Shown: piece by piece, positions 1 to 10,039 of the stretch
Numbering within the stretch: position 1 is the first letter of the stretch
Layout: each line of letters starts with the position of its first letter
NCBI GenBank assembly: GCA_009760855.2
Contig: WPIO01000110.1
Location: 843,501 to 907,500, forward strand
DNA length: 64,000 bases
Direction of reading: 5' to 3'
Origin: Cristatella mucedo
Lineage: Eukaryota > Bryozoa > Phylactolaemata > Cristatellidae
Program-made: the position numbers and the translations under genes
Notes under the pieces: model-generated
Databases searched by the model: none
Told to the model about the DNA's origin: nothing
The model's input: only the letters and a program-made list of their open reading frames with translations

Positions 1-764
1 ACACATCAGCCTGGCTGTAGAGATGGCACCAACTGTTAGCTGATTATTGCAGTGAACCCCAACCGAATACCTGTGAATAGGGAGTTAGAGAAGTCTGAGA
101 GAGATGCCACAGTTAATTGAGCAGCTAGGCTGCGGCAGCCTTGTCTAAGCAGGCCTGAAATTCGCATTGCCACACAGCTGGACACGGGCAGCCTTAACTG
201 TGGCACTAATGCACTCGTCTGTAACTCGATGGTCACTCTGGCACGGGACACCTTGATATTGTGCAAATGCTAGGAGTTATGCTGGCCGAGCACATTTTTA
301 GAGTTAGGCAATCCAATGCCTGAGCAGCACTGGCTTAGCCCAGAACAAGCAAGTTGTTTCTCACCATTCCATTGGAGAAAGTTTGCCGCCATCGAAGTTC
401 AAATGTCAGCACTACGTGCTTCGAGAGAGTTTCAAGAGTTAGACGTGGCTAGACAGGCGACGAGGTATCAAGGCACAGGTATAGCTGACTGTCAGGTGCA
501 CAAACATGATAGCATAGGTTGCAATTCCTACATCCAGTAATGTAAAAAAAAAAAAAACTAGAAACCCGCCAGCTCCTCACAGCATTAACCGTGCCAATAT
601 GCTGTTATCAATAATCAGTTGTAATATTTTGTAAATAGTTATAATAATCTAATAAATAATAAACTAAAATAAACTAATAGAATAAACTAATAATAGTTGT
701 AAGAATCAATAACAATCTCCTAGGCCGCGCCGAGCAGTCACCGCCGAAAGGTGCGTAGCCTTGC

Positions 765-856
765 CTGTCGTGCAGGTCTCTCGCCTCTCGCTCCTGCCTC
801 AGTCGCTCGAGGTCTGCGAACAGCTTACACGTGTGCACGTAGACGGCGTGCTTGTA
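765..856 (-). CDS. DNAJC8: DNAJC8 exon 6 (last exon found)
   Basis: On the minus strand, after the acceptor ...gcgttgcag, the frame reads YKHAVYVHTCKLFADLE and then an Arg/Glu-rich helix. This aligns without gaps to the KQAVYKQTMKLFAELE region of animal DNAJC8. Phase 0 matches the end of the previous exon. The low-coordinate end is placed at a GC donor (CAG|GCAAGG), because no GT donor fits before the frame leaves the family. The C-terminal basic part of the protein is not found in bases 1-764 and probably lies outside the window. Confidence 0.8.
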
Positions 857-1008
857 CTGCAACGCAGCGAATTCTGTCAGCGTGCGCACGCTGCAGAGCC
901 TCCAATGTGGCACCCGCGAAAAGACAATGTCGAATGGCGCGGTGGCCCACTGCTATTCGCGAGCCACCAAGCGGTGGTGGATGGCTGCTGACGTCAGCGG
1001 CAACGAAG

Positions 1009-1128
1009 GAGGAAGGAAGGAAGGAAGGAAGGAAGGAAGGAAGGAAGGAAGGAAGGAAGGAAGGAAGGAAGGAAGGAAGGAAGGAAGGAAGGAAGGAAGG
1101 AAGGAAGGAAGGAAGGAAGGAAGGAAGG
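1009..1128. repeat. (GGAA)n microsatellite in DNAJC8 intron 5
   Basis: About 120 bp of almost pure GGAA repeat, lying between coding exons 5 and 6 and starting only about 150 bp from exon 6. It creates long artificial Lys/Glu/Gly and Pro/Ser/Phe reading frames on both strands that are not genes. Confidence 0.95.
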
Positions 1129-1162
1129 GGGGAGGACCTCACGGTAGCAGCATGCTCGCTAC

Positions 1163-1234
1163 CTTCTCGGGATCGTCCTCGGGCACCTCCACGGGCTTCT
1201 TCTCCTTTTTCAATTGCTTCCTCTTATTTTCGAC
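1163..1234 (-). CDS. DNAJC8: DNAJC8 exon 5
   Basis: A 72-bp phase-0 exon between the acceptor ...cctatag and the donor AAG|GTAGCG. It encodes 24 residues including KRKQLKKEKKP followed by an acidic EDDPE stretch. This matches the basic-then-acidic linker after the J domain of DNAJC8 (human KERKKQLKKEGKP...EEDDPE). It joins in frame to exons 4 and 6. Confidence 0.85.
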
Positions 1235-2096
1235 CTATAGGTTGAAAGGTCGGAAATAGGTCAAAAAATTGGTCGAAATAGGCCGACGACGTGGCCAGCG
1301 GCAATGTGAAGCCGCTCAGAAGCTGCGGTAGACGCACTGCGCGGGCATGCATGCACGCACTCAACAAACGCAGCAAGCGTTGTGCACAGCTAGCGCGGCC
1401 CACCCACGGAAGAGCCGGTGCAAAGCCAATGCGACAGAACTCTGCCAACCGCCAGCAGCGGGTATGCGGCAGGAAGCCTATGGCAAACCATTCTCCTAGC
1501 GACAGCAAGACCCGCTCCGAGAATGGCACCCTGCAGCAGCAGTAGGGCAGCATGCAGAGTCTGCTGCTGCCTGAGTCGAGGCACTAGGCAAAGGACAGTG
1601 GCAGTATTTGGTGGCCGAGCGGTCAGAGTCCCCAGGGCGGCACACGCAGCGCAGCGTGTAACAGCAGCTGCAGCCACAGTCAGATACTGCACCCAGCATT
1701 CCTTGCTGTTGCCATGCACTGAATTTTGTTGCGCAGCCAACATTTCTTGCAGATCATTTCTTGCTGCTGCAGCCGAGGAAGCAGGCGCCTCTGTGGCAGT
1801 CGGACAGGGTCGCTGTCCTACCCACATGACAGATGGGCTGTTCACAGCCGGCTACATGTACGTACAGCAGGTATATCGTTACACAGCCAACACTGAACGC
1901 CTGCTTGTCCTGCGCTGGCTGCCTCCAGCATCTCTTCTTGAATGGCAGTGGAGCCACTACCACCATCCTTACCCTTCACATCCACCCTAAAGCCATCCTT
2001 CCCCTCACACAACTACAGCTGGTAGATACTCCTTAGTGGCGTGCAGCAGCACATATTCAGACAAGCCACAGACGAACGCATATCAGCGCACACGCA

Positions 2097-2098
<2 letters not shown>

Positions 2099-2149
<51 letters not shown>
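2099..2149. repeat. (CA)n microsatellite
   Basis: About 25 uninterrupted CA units in DNAJC8 intron 4, directly beside the CT-rich tract that follows. Confidence 0.95.
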
Positions 2150-2152
<3 letters not shown>

Positions 2153-2155
2153 TCA

Positions 2156-2269
2156 GTCTGTCTGTCTGCCTCTTTCTCTGTCTGTCTGTCTGTCTCTCTG
2201 TCGGTCTCTCTGTCTGTCCCTCTCTCTGTCTCTCTCTCTCTCTCTCTGTCTGTCCCTCTCTCTGTTTGT

Positions 2270-2346
<77 letters not shown>

Positions 2347-2347
2347 G
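2156..2347. repeat. (TCTG)n/(CT)n compound microsatellite
   Basis: TCTG units grade into a long CT tract that stops 12 bp before the DNAJC8 exon 4 donor. On the coding strand this is GA-rich sequence immediately downstream of the 5' splice site. Confidence 0.95.
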
Positions 2348-2358
2348 CTGTGACTCAC

Positions 2359-2520
2359 CATCTCCTCTGTGCGCACTTTGGCCTCCTCGATGATCTCCAG
2401 ACAGCGCTTGTATCCATCCTCACTCTCGAGCGTGTTGTACGCTTTTTTGACAGCGTCGAATGCTTTCTGTGCACGCTCGATATCATCCGGGTTCTTGTCC
2501 GGGTGGACAAGGATGGACAT
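2359..2520 (-). CDS. DNAJC8: DNAJC8 exon 4 (J-domain HPD motif)
   Basis: A 162-bp phase-0 exon with acceptor ...tttgctag and donor ATG|GTGAGT. It starts MSILVHPDKNPDDIERAQ, which carries the invariant HPD tripeptide of J domains that stimulates Hsp70 ATPase. Helix III (AQKAFDAVKKAYNTL) and a linker helix follow. Residue by residue it tracks DNAJC8 (human SILVHPDKNQDDADRAQKAF) rather than other J proteins. Confidence 0.93.
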
Positions 2521-3194
2521 CTAGCAAACAGAGAAAATTGTGCAGCCTAGGTCAGGCAAACTTATCGAGTACACGGCAGGGAACACCTTGAAAGCACTAG
2601 ACGATGCAAATATGAGCGCGCATCAGTAGATTGCAGTTCATCACGAGGTCGACTTCTATCGCGCTAGCTCAACTGCAATAGCACAATCCAACATGAACTA
2701 CTATTAGCTCCCACTGCTCCAGACATAATGCATGCAAGTATTGTGAGGTTTTCATTTAATCAAACAAACATTAGGCCAACCGCTTGGCCACAGATTTGTG
2801 AAAAGTTTTACATTACAGAACAAGCAGCCACCAACACTAACATTACTTAATGCAATGCAATACACACGGCTGGCAGCAGACAGACTCAGTCTGCCCGGTT
2901 CTGCAGCCGTAAAGACTAAGCCGACGGTATGCATGCAAAAGCCATGCACGCCTACAAGTGCACACACGTTAGCCAGCAGAAATCGGCTTACGAAGCAGAG
3001 AAAGAGTGAGAAGCATAAGCAAGTGAGGAGGAATGTGTCGGGAAGTGAGCAGTACGGAAGCAGCAGCGTCAGAAGCATAGAGTACAGTTAGTCGGTAGCA
3101 GGCGAGACAATAGTCGTCACTGCGCCAAGGCGAGAGGTGCCGCTGGCAGCAAGTTCAGTTTCCTTGACATAAAAAAATTGGCCGAAAAATTGGA

Positions 3195-3697
3195 CAGACT
3201 CAGTTTGAGTTTGTATATCGTCGGTCGGTCGTGCTTTTACCTTCGATTCTTTACCGTTGTGCAGTTGACTTGCATAGCCCGATGTGCCAGCCTAGCCGAT
3301 CAGGGATGTCTGATTTTTTTTTTACACATCACACACACACGGCGTCTCTTTCTTCCCCTGCACGGCCCCCCCCAGTAATGATGCTGACAAGAGACGGGTC
3401 AAGACAGAACCATCTGCTCAAACCTAACCATCAAACTGCTCCTCGGTTTTTTGCGTAATCAATATTCGTAATTTTTCAACATTGCTCTTTCACACGGTAT
3501 GCGCTGGAGCACGTGGGTGCGGTAGACACGTCCAAACACTCACAAGACCCTCACTCGCTCTTCACAGGTAAAGATGGGGGAGAGTTGGGTGACATGAAAG
3601 CTGCGGCTGACATTGCTTGCAAGTCAACTGCACAACGGTAAAGAATCGAAGGTAAAAGCACGACCGACCGACGATATACAAACTCAAACTGAGTCTG
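3195..3697. repeat. Inverted repeat, 80-bp arms, in DNAJC8 intron 3
   Basis: Bases 3195-3274 reappear as the reverse complement at 3618-3697, almost perfectly; both contain the palindromic-looking motif cggtcggtcgtgc. The spacer is about 340 bp. The arrangement could be a MITE or fold-back element, or a local inverted duplication. The arms give matching reading frames on opposite strands, which are not genes. Confidence 0.85.
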
Positions 3698-3830
3698 CCC
3701 ATCTTTCTCAATGCAACAAAAATGTTACTGACAACCGACAGGCAGATGCTATGAGCTAACGCGGAGGAGACTAGCAGAGCAGTCTGACACTCGATGGCGA
3801 GCTGAGATTCAGGGGGGCAAGCTGGCATAC

Positions 3831-3887
3831 CTGCCGATACTTCTTCTTGATTTCCGGCAGCGGCGTCTCAGGATCAATAGTTAAAAC
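3831..3887 (-). CDS. DNAJC8: DNAJC8 exon 3 (J-domain helix I-II)
   Basis: A 57-bp exon with acceptor ...gacttttag and donor CAG|GTATGC. It encodes VLTIDPETPLPEIKKKYRQ, the start of the J domain (human VLQIDPEVTDEEIKKRFRQ). Phase 0 on both sides joins it to exons 2 and 4. Confidence 0.93.
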
Positions 3888-5685
3888 CTAAAAGTCATCT
3901 GATGTGATTGCAAACAGAACATCAACAGCTGAGCTCTGGGATCGCTGCAGATCGGTACGGCATCGAGCTGGGTAGCATCTAGCAGCAGCCTGATGCAACG
4001 CAATCGATGTCAATGAGCAGAAAAATCGAACGGGATCGAGCCAGTGCACGAGCGGGCACGACAAATGCACCAACGCCATGGGCACTCTCGAGCGCACCTC
4101 GCAGCACAAGCGAGTAAGGCAGTCGACGCAATTTTGAGCAAGCAGCGACAATCGTCTACCCTGACCTGACCCTGACCAGACCGCCTGCAGGTGGGGAGTG
4201 CGAAGTCCGCTGCTGCTGTCACCCCAGCAGCAGCTCCCTTAACTCGCCCCGTATGCACTGTTACCTTTGTCGATGACTGCCACTGATGCGCCCAGCACTT
4301 TGCCAGCTGCATCGATCGATGCGGTCGATTCTGGGCAAATGCCCGAGCCAACCGGTGCGCTGGCTGAGCACACGCTGTCGGATGGACATACAGATGGGGC
4401 ACCCACGGGACACTCCCCCCCCCCCCCCCCCCGCACGCCACTTGCCGAGGAGTGCTCAATCAGCCTATCCTCCCTCAACCTTGCTTTGGGGGAGGAGAGC
4501 GGCACCTCTGCTAGCGGCCAGATCGACCTCATAAGCGTTCTACAAACGATTTAGTCTCTCTTCCTGGCCAACCCCCCCCCCCCCAGAAATTGACAGGTGG
4601 CCAAAGTAAAACTCTAGAATGGCCCAAAAGAAATAGCCTCGATAAGCAGAAAACCTTGAACCCGAGAACCTTGCCACAGAAATAAAGCCCTCGGAAAGCA
4701 AGGGCTTTAACTTAGCAGCAGCAAAGACTGAGACCCGAGAATGCATGGCAAGCTGTTTGCTTGCAGCCCGAATGAATCAGTGGGTGGACGATGGCTGGCA
4801 GACAAAACCGGCAGCAGCTCTTGTCCTGGCTCTCCTACAGTGCTCACCTTCAAGGCCACCGTGCTGCTGAGATCGACCTGGGCCTGGATGACACACTGAA
4901 GCTGGCTGCACATACTGCAGATAACTGCTATAAGCGCAGTCTCGAGATGCTTGCTACGACGGCACACGAGGCACGTGCCACCTTGGACAGACTCGGATTT
5001 CACAAGAAGACTCGCTCCAAAGAACGATTTTGAAACACAGACAACAGCAAGGACAGCCTTTTCTACATCAACACATTGCTGGATAGAAAATCGTCGCTTG
5101 CCGACGTGTCGTCAATTAAAATCGCTCTTGCTGGTGTAATTCTGCAGGAGTAATAAGAGTTCAGTAGGAGAGCAAGGCATCCAAGAAGTGCTATCGGTGA
5201 GGCAGGCTTGAGTGCATCGTGATTATGCCATTGTTCGGGTCCACCAATCGTTCATAATCTACGATCGATGCTACACTTTGGCATAATTAGCTGCTTGAAG
5301 ACGATGGAGAGGACTGCCACAAGATTGCCACACATTTTCAACTGGATTCAGTCAAGCAACAATTAATCATCCTTGCTACACTCATGTTCCTCAGAATGAT
5401 GTTCTGGCAAATCTCATTCTGGAAAGCCATTGATAACCAGATAGAATCACTCCCAGATGAAGTCGTCAAGCATGTGTTCAGAACTGCACAGTAGTTGCAT
5501 GCAAGCTAGTAAGCTTGATAAAAGCACGGCTACTCACGAAGCTAGTGGATTTGGCTTGCTGCCACAACCATACGAGTGGAGTTATAGTGGAAACTAGAAG
5601 TCACGTTTGCATATCACGACGTGACACAGACATCATGTCAACAGCAGAAATTGAGTACCATTTCACGGTATCAGATAAGACTTAC

Positions 5686-5787
5686 ATCAAAGGGATTTAG
5701 ATTGAAGTATGTCGCACCGGGTCTCAGTAACCTGTCAATCTGTTGCTTTGATGTGTAGACGGAATCGCGCTCTTCTATGGCTTTCAC
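5686..5787 (-). CDS. DNAJC8: DNAJC8 exon 2
   Basis: A 102-bp phase-0 exon with acceptor ...catttgtag and donor GAT|GTAAGTC. It encodes 34 residues that begin VKAIEERDSVYTSKQQIDRL and end YFNLNPFD. This matches the segment leading into the J domain of DNAJC8 (human VKQIEKRDSVLTSKNQIERL ... FNLNPFE). Confidence 0.93.
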
Positions 5788-6328
5788 CTACAAATGAGCT
5801 GAAAATAAGCAAGAAAGCTCACAAAGAAGCTGCCCCTCTGCCACTGCGGTGATCTCTGGTGATCGGTCACCACTTCGGCAGGGTTCTCAACAAAACAGTT
5901 CGACAAAATTAGTCGTTCTGATATATCATTAGCATCACTTGGCAGAACAGCAGATCCAGATGCAAAGGCACAGGATATCGATCGGCGGCTCCGAAATGCA
6001 AGGCGTTAACGGCAGCAAGCGATCAGCGAGCACGATCGCTTCGAAAGCAACGATCTGAGAATTAAGGCTGGACTCTCGCTGAGGTCGAAACAGTGCTAGG
6101 TCATGCATGCAGAGCGTTGGCACAATAAGACGGTTCGCCTGGTCCCTAGAAGAGGAAATCGGAGCTCAGCTATAGAACAGCATCGCTTCGACAGACAGTA
6201 ATAGTTAATAAAGGTAACTTACTACAGCGAATGAGAGATCGCGTTCCGGACGAAGGGGAGCTCGCTTTGCCACTAAGAGCATTCATGCAAGTCTGCGGCG
6301 ATGTAAGCTTGCTACGCTCCTTGATTAC

Positions 6329-6901
6329 CTCGTTGTAAAACTGTGAGAACGAAGCTTCCTTGGCCTCAGCTTCATGCTCGCTGTGCGCCGGGACAGGAGG
6401 AGCAGGCGGCGGAGCGTGATCAGGTAGAGGCGGCGGAGCGGCAGTAGGAAGAGGCGGCGCCGGACCAGGCTCAGGAAGAGGCGGCGGCGGACAAAACGCA
6501 GGAAGCGGCGGCGGACCGCCGGCCACGAGAAACGGCGGCGGAGCAGCCGCGGGAAACGGCGGCGGCGGAGCAGCCGCTGGAGGCGGTGGCGGACCACCGG
6601 CCACGAGAAACAGCGGCGGAGCAGCCGCGGGAGGCGGCGGCGGAGCAGCAGCAGAAAACGGCGGCGGAGCAGCCGCGGGAAGGGGTGGCAGAGCAGTGGC
6701 GAAAAACGGCGGCGGAGCAGCCGTTGGAAGCGGCGGCGGGGCAGCTGCAGGAAGAGGTGGCAGAGCAGTGGCGAAAAACGGCGGCGGAGCAGCTGCGAGA
6801 AAAGGCGGCGGAGCAGCTGCCGGAATCGGCGGCGGAGCAGCTGCGGGAAGGGGCGGCAGTGGAGCAGCTCCAACTGCAGCCTCGGCGCCGGGGGAAGCCA
6901 T
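6329..6901 (-). CDS. DNAJC8: DNAJC8 exon 1 with proline-rich N-terminal extension
   Basis: First coding exon of a DNAJC8 orthologue, a nuclear J-domain co-chaperone associated with the spliceosome. The Met at 6899-6901 (MASPGAEAAVG) opens about 165 residues of degenerate PPPLPAAAPPP/PPPFLAAG repeats. EASFSQFYNE follows and ends at the donor GAG|GTAATC, phase 0, joining exon 2. Vertebrate DNAJC8 has only about 24 residues before the equivalent FYSE, so the extension is large and unusual. An upstream in-frame Met 31 codons earlier exists, but its flanking residues look like untranslated sequence. The exon assignment rests on the shared FYNE/FYSE boundary and on phase. The proline tract may be variable in length, because the DNA is a GC-rich minisatellite. 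Confidence 0.85.
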
Positions 6902-8650
6902 ATTTGGAGGCGCAATGGTTTCCTTGACCCGTGCTGAGAAGCGGCAATGAGTGCTCGTGTCACCGTTGACCGTTTTGTTGAGACGTGCGTCCAAGATACT
7001 GCACTAGTATTTTCAGGGTGTGCACTATAATCGCGTTCAATTTTTAATCGCTGAGGTATTTTGGAAATAGAAAGTCGCTGGCTGTAATAATTGTGACGTA
7101 ATGCCGTGGATTGTCGCTGCTATGGGGCGGCGTTTTGAATACTGGGGCGTTGCTTGCATGCGGAAACTTCTCCAGCGCGACGTCGGCTTAAGTCATCGCG
7201 ATCGTTCTCAGTCGCGCTAGTATTTGTGTTCCGACGCTTTCACTGAGCGTGCATCCGCACATCGATACTGTTTAAAAGCGCGCTTCGGTGACCTTCACCG
7301 GCTCCGTCGCCGTTCGCACTCTCAAGCGCGAAGCTTCTCAATTGGGCGGCGGGCATGCAGGGAGTCCTAATAAACTTCATTTTTAGAATACCGAGCGGCT
7401 TACGGCGATGCCCGGGCTGCTTCTGGAATCTCTAAATGGTCTTTTTCTCGTCAGCATTTTTCCACGACGTCCTCCTGGGACGGTTAGACGCGTTCGGGGT
7501 AGCGCACGCCTCTCACTCTCTCATCCCACCAAAGCTGGTCACGCCAGATCTACCCCATTCATTTTTTATTCGACCCGGTCACTAAAGCTGCTGCATCTAA
7601 TTAAATCAGTAAATCTAAGTAAATCGCGACATGCTCAAGCAGAGGCTCTTGGGCCGTCGCTGCGACAGCCGGCATGCCCCGAATCTGCCGGCGACTGCTC
7701 GTCGAACGCTGCCCGCAGCTTAGTGCTGATCGCACCTGCTGCTTTGCCACCATCCAGACCAGTCGGAACATGCAGGAACGAGAGGCTACGACACGTATTA
7801 CGCCCATTACGGCGATCTACCGAACTTCCTCCCGAAGCCCGTTAGACTAGATGCGTGCCTACGGAAAGCTCGCCAACTAAAGTGTGCTTCGTCTTCGGGG
7901 TCGTGCGATGGAGCAGGCAGAGCGGCTTGCGATCTCATTCCACGCCCACCCGAGCCCCTTATCCTGTAGCAAGCGATAGAGAGCTACTCTTCGAAAAGAC
8001 GTGCATTGCATGGATTGCAAGGGCGTGCATTTCGCATGGACGCTCGAACACACCTCGGCTGGTGTCTTTCAAACGGGCCGGCCGCACTTGGGACTAAAAG
8101 AAACTGCATGGACCGCTACGATTAATAGAGTGACGTCAAGGCAGCTGCCAGATCTGCAGGCCTGGCGCGTGGACCGGAGTTCTTTAATGGGGTGGGGGAA
8201 AGCTGACCGGTTGAGTAGTTATCTCCCCCAGAGCTGGAATCTATCCCCGCTAGCAGATTTTAAATCATTCGTATGAGCCAATCGAAGCATCGAAGTGATA
8301 ATAGGCACAAGCAAAGCTGGCAACGTTAGCAACCTTTTGATGTGGCAATGGCTTTGACATTGACTTTCTGACATCCTTGGAAAGTCAATGTCACTGCATG
8401 TGCTGCTTAATGTTCTAACATGCGAATCTGTATAAAAAACTCTACCGATTCAAAATTGATGAATGCTAAAAAAATTGAAAACCATTCCACATAGGTTCGA
8501 CATCTGGCAGTGAAGGCACCCTTTCTAAAAGAGATGACAAATATTTTAATTACTTAATGAAACATTAGCAGAAGATCAAGTTCAAAGATTGTGACGATGC
8601 CTGCAGCAACATTTACAGAGGCATACTGACTCCAGACAAATGTCAATCTA
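6902..8650. other. DNAJC8 upstream region, no gene recognised
   Basis: Presumably contains the DNAJC8 promoter (minus strand). A GC-richer block at about 7100-7400 has a TTTAAAAG box followed about 110 bp later by AATAAA, a layout that could be a solo LTR on the plus strand. No LTR partner or target duplication was found. The rest shows no protein family I recognise. Confidence 0.3.
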
Positions 8651-9690
8651 TGGTCTATACAAATGGGTCATATAATCTGCAAGAGGAGCCGCCTAACCAT
8701 GTTCCAAATTTCACTTACATCGGACGAATATTGGCCAAGTAGGCGAAATCTAGGTGTCATGTTCCTAAATGGCCGCTCGTTAGATGACCAAATTAGCTCT
8801 ACAATCAAGTCTGCCTACCTTCAGCTACACAAAATTGCTAAAATTTGGGCTTGTTTAGACATGGATACCACATCTTAGTTGGTCCATGCATTTGTGACAT
8901 CCAATCTTGACTTCTGCGTCTCACTGCTTGCTGGCCTACCGGCCTGTGCAATCAGACGCCTACAGCTGATGCAAAACTCTGCAGCTAGGCTTTTCTGTCG
9001 TGAGCGTCGCAGTTGCCACATCACACCACCTCTCACCGATCTGCACTGGGTCCCAGTCAAGCAACGGATTAACTTCAAGGTTTCGTCGCTCACTTTTAGG
9101 TCACTTCATTATTTAGCTCCAGCCTAACTATGAGATGTACTCCCCCACTAGGCTAAGCATCGTACCACTCACTTTTCGGAATCTAATTGCTTACCTATAT
9201 CTCGCACAAACCTCAAATCCTTTGAAGACCGTGCTTTTAGCCTGGGACCTACTCCCGACTTGCATAAAGACATCTCCAGACTTGTCCATATTTAAAAAGA
9301 AACTAAAACGCACCTATTTATCACGGCATTTAGTGGGTTCCTGTCATTTTACTTGTATGTGCTCATGCCTGCTGACATTGTACATGCTGCCACTAGCCAT
9401 ACTTGCATGATGACCCTCTGCATTCCGCCCCAAATCATGCTAATATTGCTGTTTTATTGAGTGTGCTACCACTTACCATTCGATCATGCTTCGTTTGCAA
9501 TAAATGTAAACGTTAACGTTAACTGTTACGTCATCATGAACTATCCATTATGCAAATTAGATAGATATTCTCAATTTCTCTTTGAGCTACATTGAAATCT
9601 TGCAAAAGTGCCTAGAAAGAGATTGAGTTCTTCGAGGGTGCTTTACCAAATGCATCATCATTTTTATTATTGTTATTGTTATTATAGATG
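8650..9690 (+). mobile_element. L2/CR1-like LINE 3' fragment (copy C)
   Basis: Broken frames show the C-terminal part of an L2/CR1-type reverse transcriptase protein: the [21 protein letters not shown] segment region, then [20 protein letters not shown] and [15 protein letters not shown] 3' UTR and tail follow (tgcctagaaagagattgag...ttattattgttatt). The tail is interrupted by an inserted repeat at 9515-9609. Many stops and frameshifts mark it as a dead copy. Confidence 0.8.
9515..9609. repeat. Dispersed repeat inserted in a LINE tail
   Basis: About 90 bp (ctgttacgtcatca...cttgcaaaag) that splits the LINE 3' tail between 'gcaataaatgtaaa' and 'tgcctagaaagag'. A near-identical copy stands free at 10952-11037. 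This is probably a small non-autonomous element nested in the LINE. Confidence 0.7.
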
Positions 9691-9784
9691 AGGAGTACGT
9701 TAGTGTCAGGGCGCTGGGCTAATTACAACAGCAGAATGCATCAGGTGCACACAACAATGGCCAATAGGTATTTTGACTGAAAAA

Positions 9785-9955
9785 CGTCATTCTCAGAGTA
9801 ACAAAATAAAAAAATACGATTCGTTTGCATAGCGCCCTAAGATAACTCACCTCTATCCATTGCTTTAAAGTTGCCACGATGCTCGAGCCCACGAACCTGG
9901 TCGTTAAAGGCGAGTACCGAGTACCCTTGAACCAAACCAACCAGCAAGAGAAGGA
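9785..9955 (-). mobile_element. tRNA-derived SINE with LINE-like tail
   Basis: On the minus strand a tRNA-like head (ggtactcgcctttaacgaccaggttcgtgggctcgagc, with a B-box-like GGTTCGTGGGCTCGA) runs into the same tail as the LINEs (gagttatcttagggcgctat). This is the structure expected of a SINE mobilised by the L2-like LINE. Confidence 0.6.
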
Positions 9956-10039
9956 TTGATGCTGCTTGTGCGATACCTTAGCTGTGTTTGGATGCCTAAG
10001 TTTAGAAAAGTACCGGATATGAGGCTGTGAGCTACAGTA

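Noticed and set aside
1009-1128. CRISPR array
   Set aside because: Simple tetranucleotide repeat without spacers; none of the other repeats alternates with unique spacers either.
751-1259. Long Lys/Glu/Gly and Ser/Phe/Pro frames around the GGAA tract
   Set aside because: They are translations of a microsatellite; the real coding signal nearby is the short DNAJC8 exons 5 and 6.
6586-6950. Plus-strand Gly/Ala/Glu-rich frames opposite the proline repeats
   Set aside because: Shadow of DNAJC8 exon 1; a periodic GC-rich repeat keeps several frames open.
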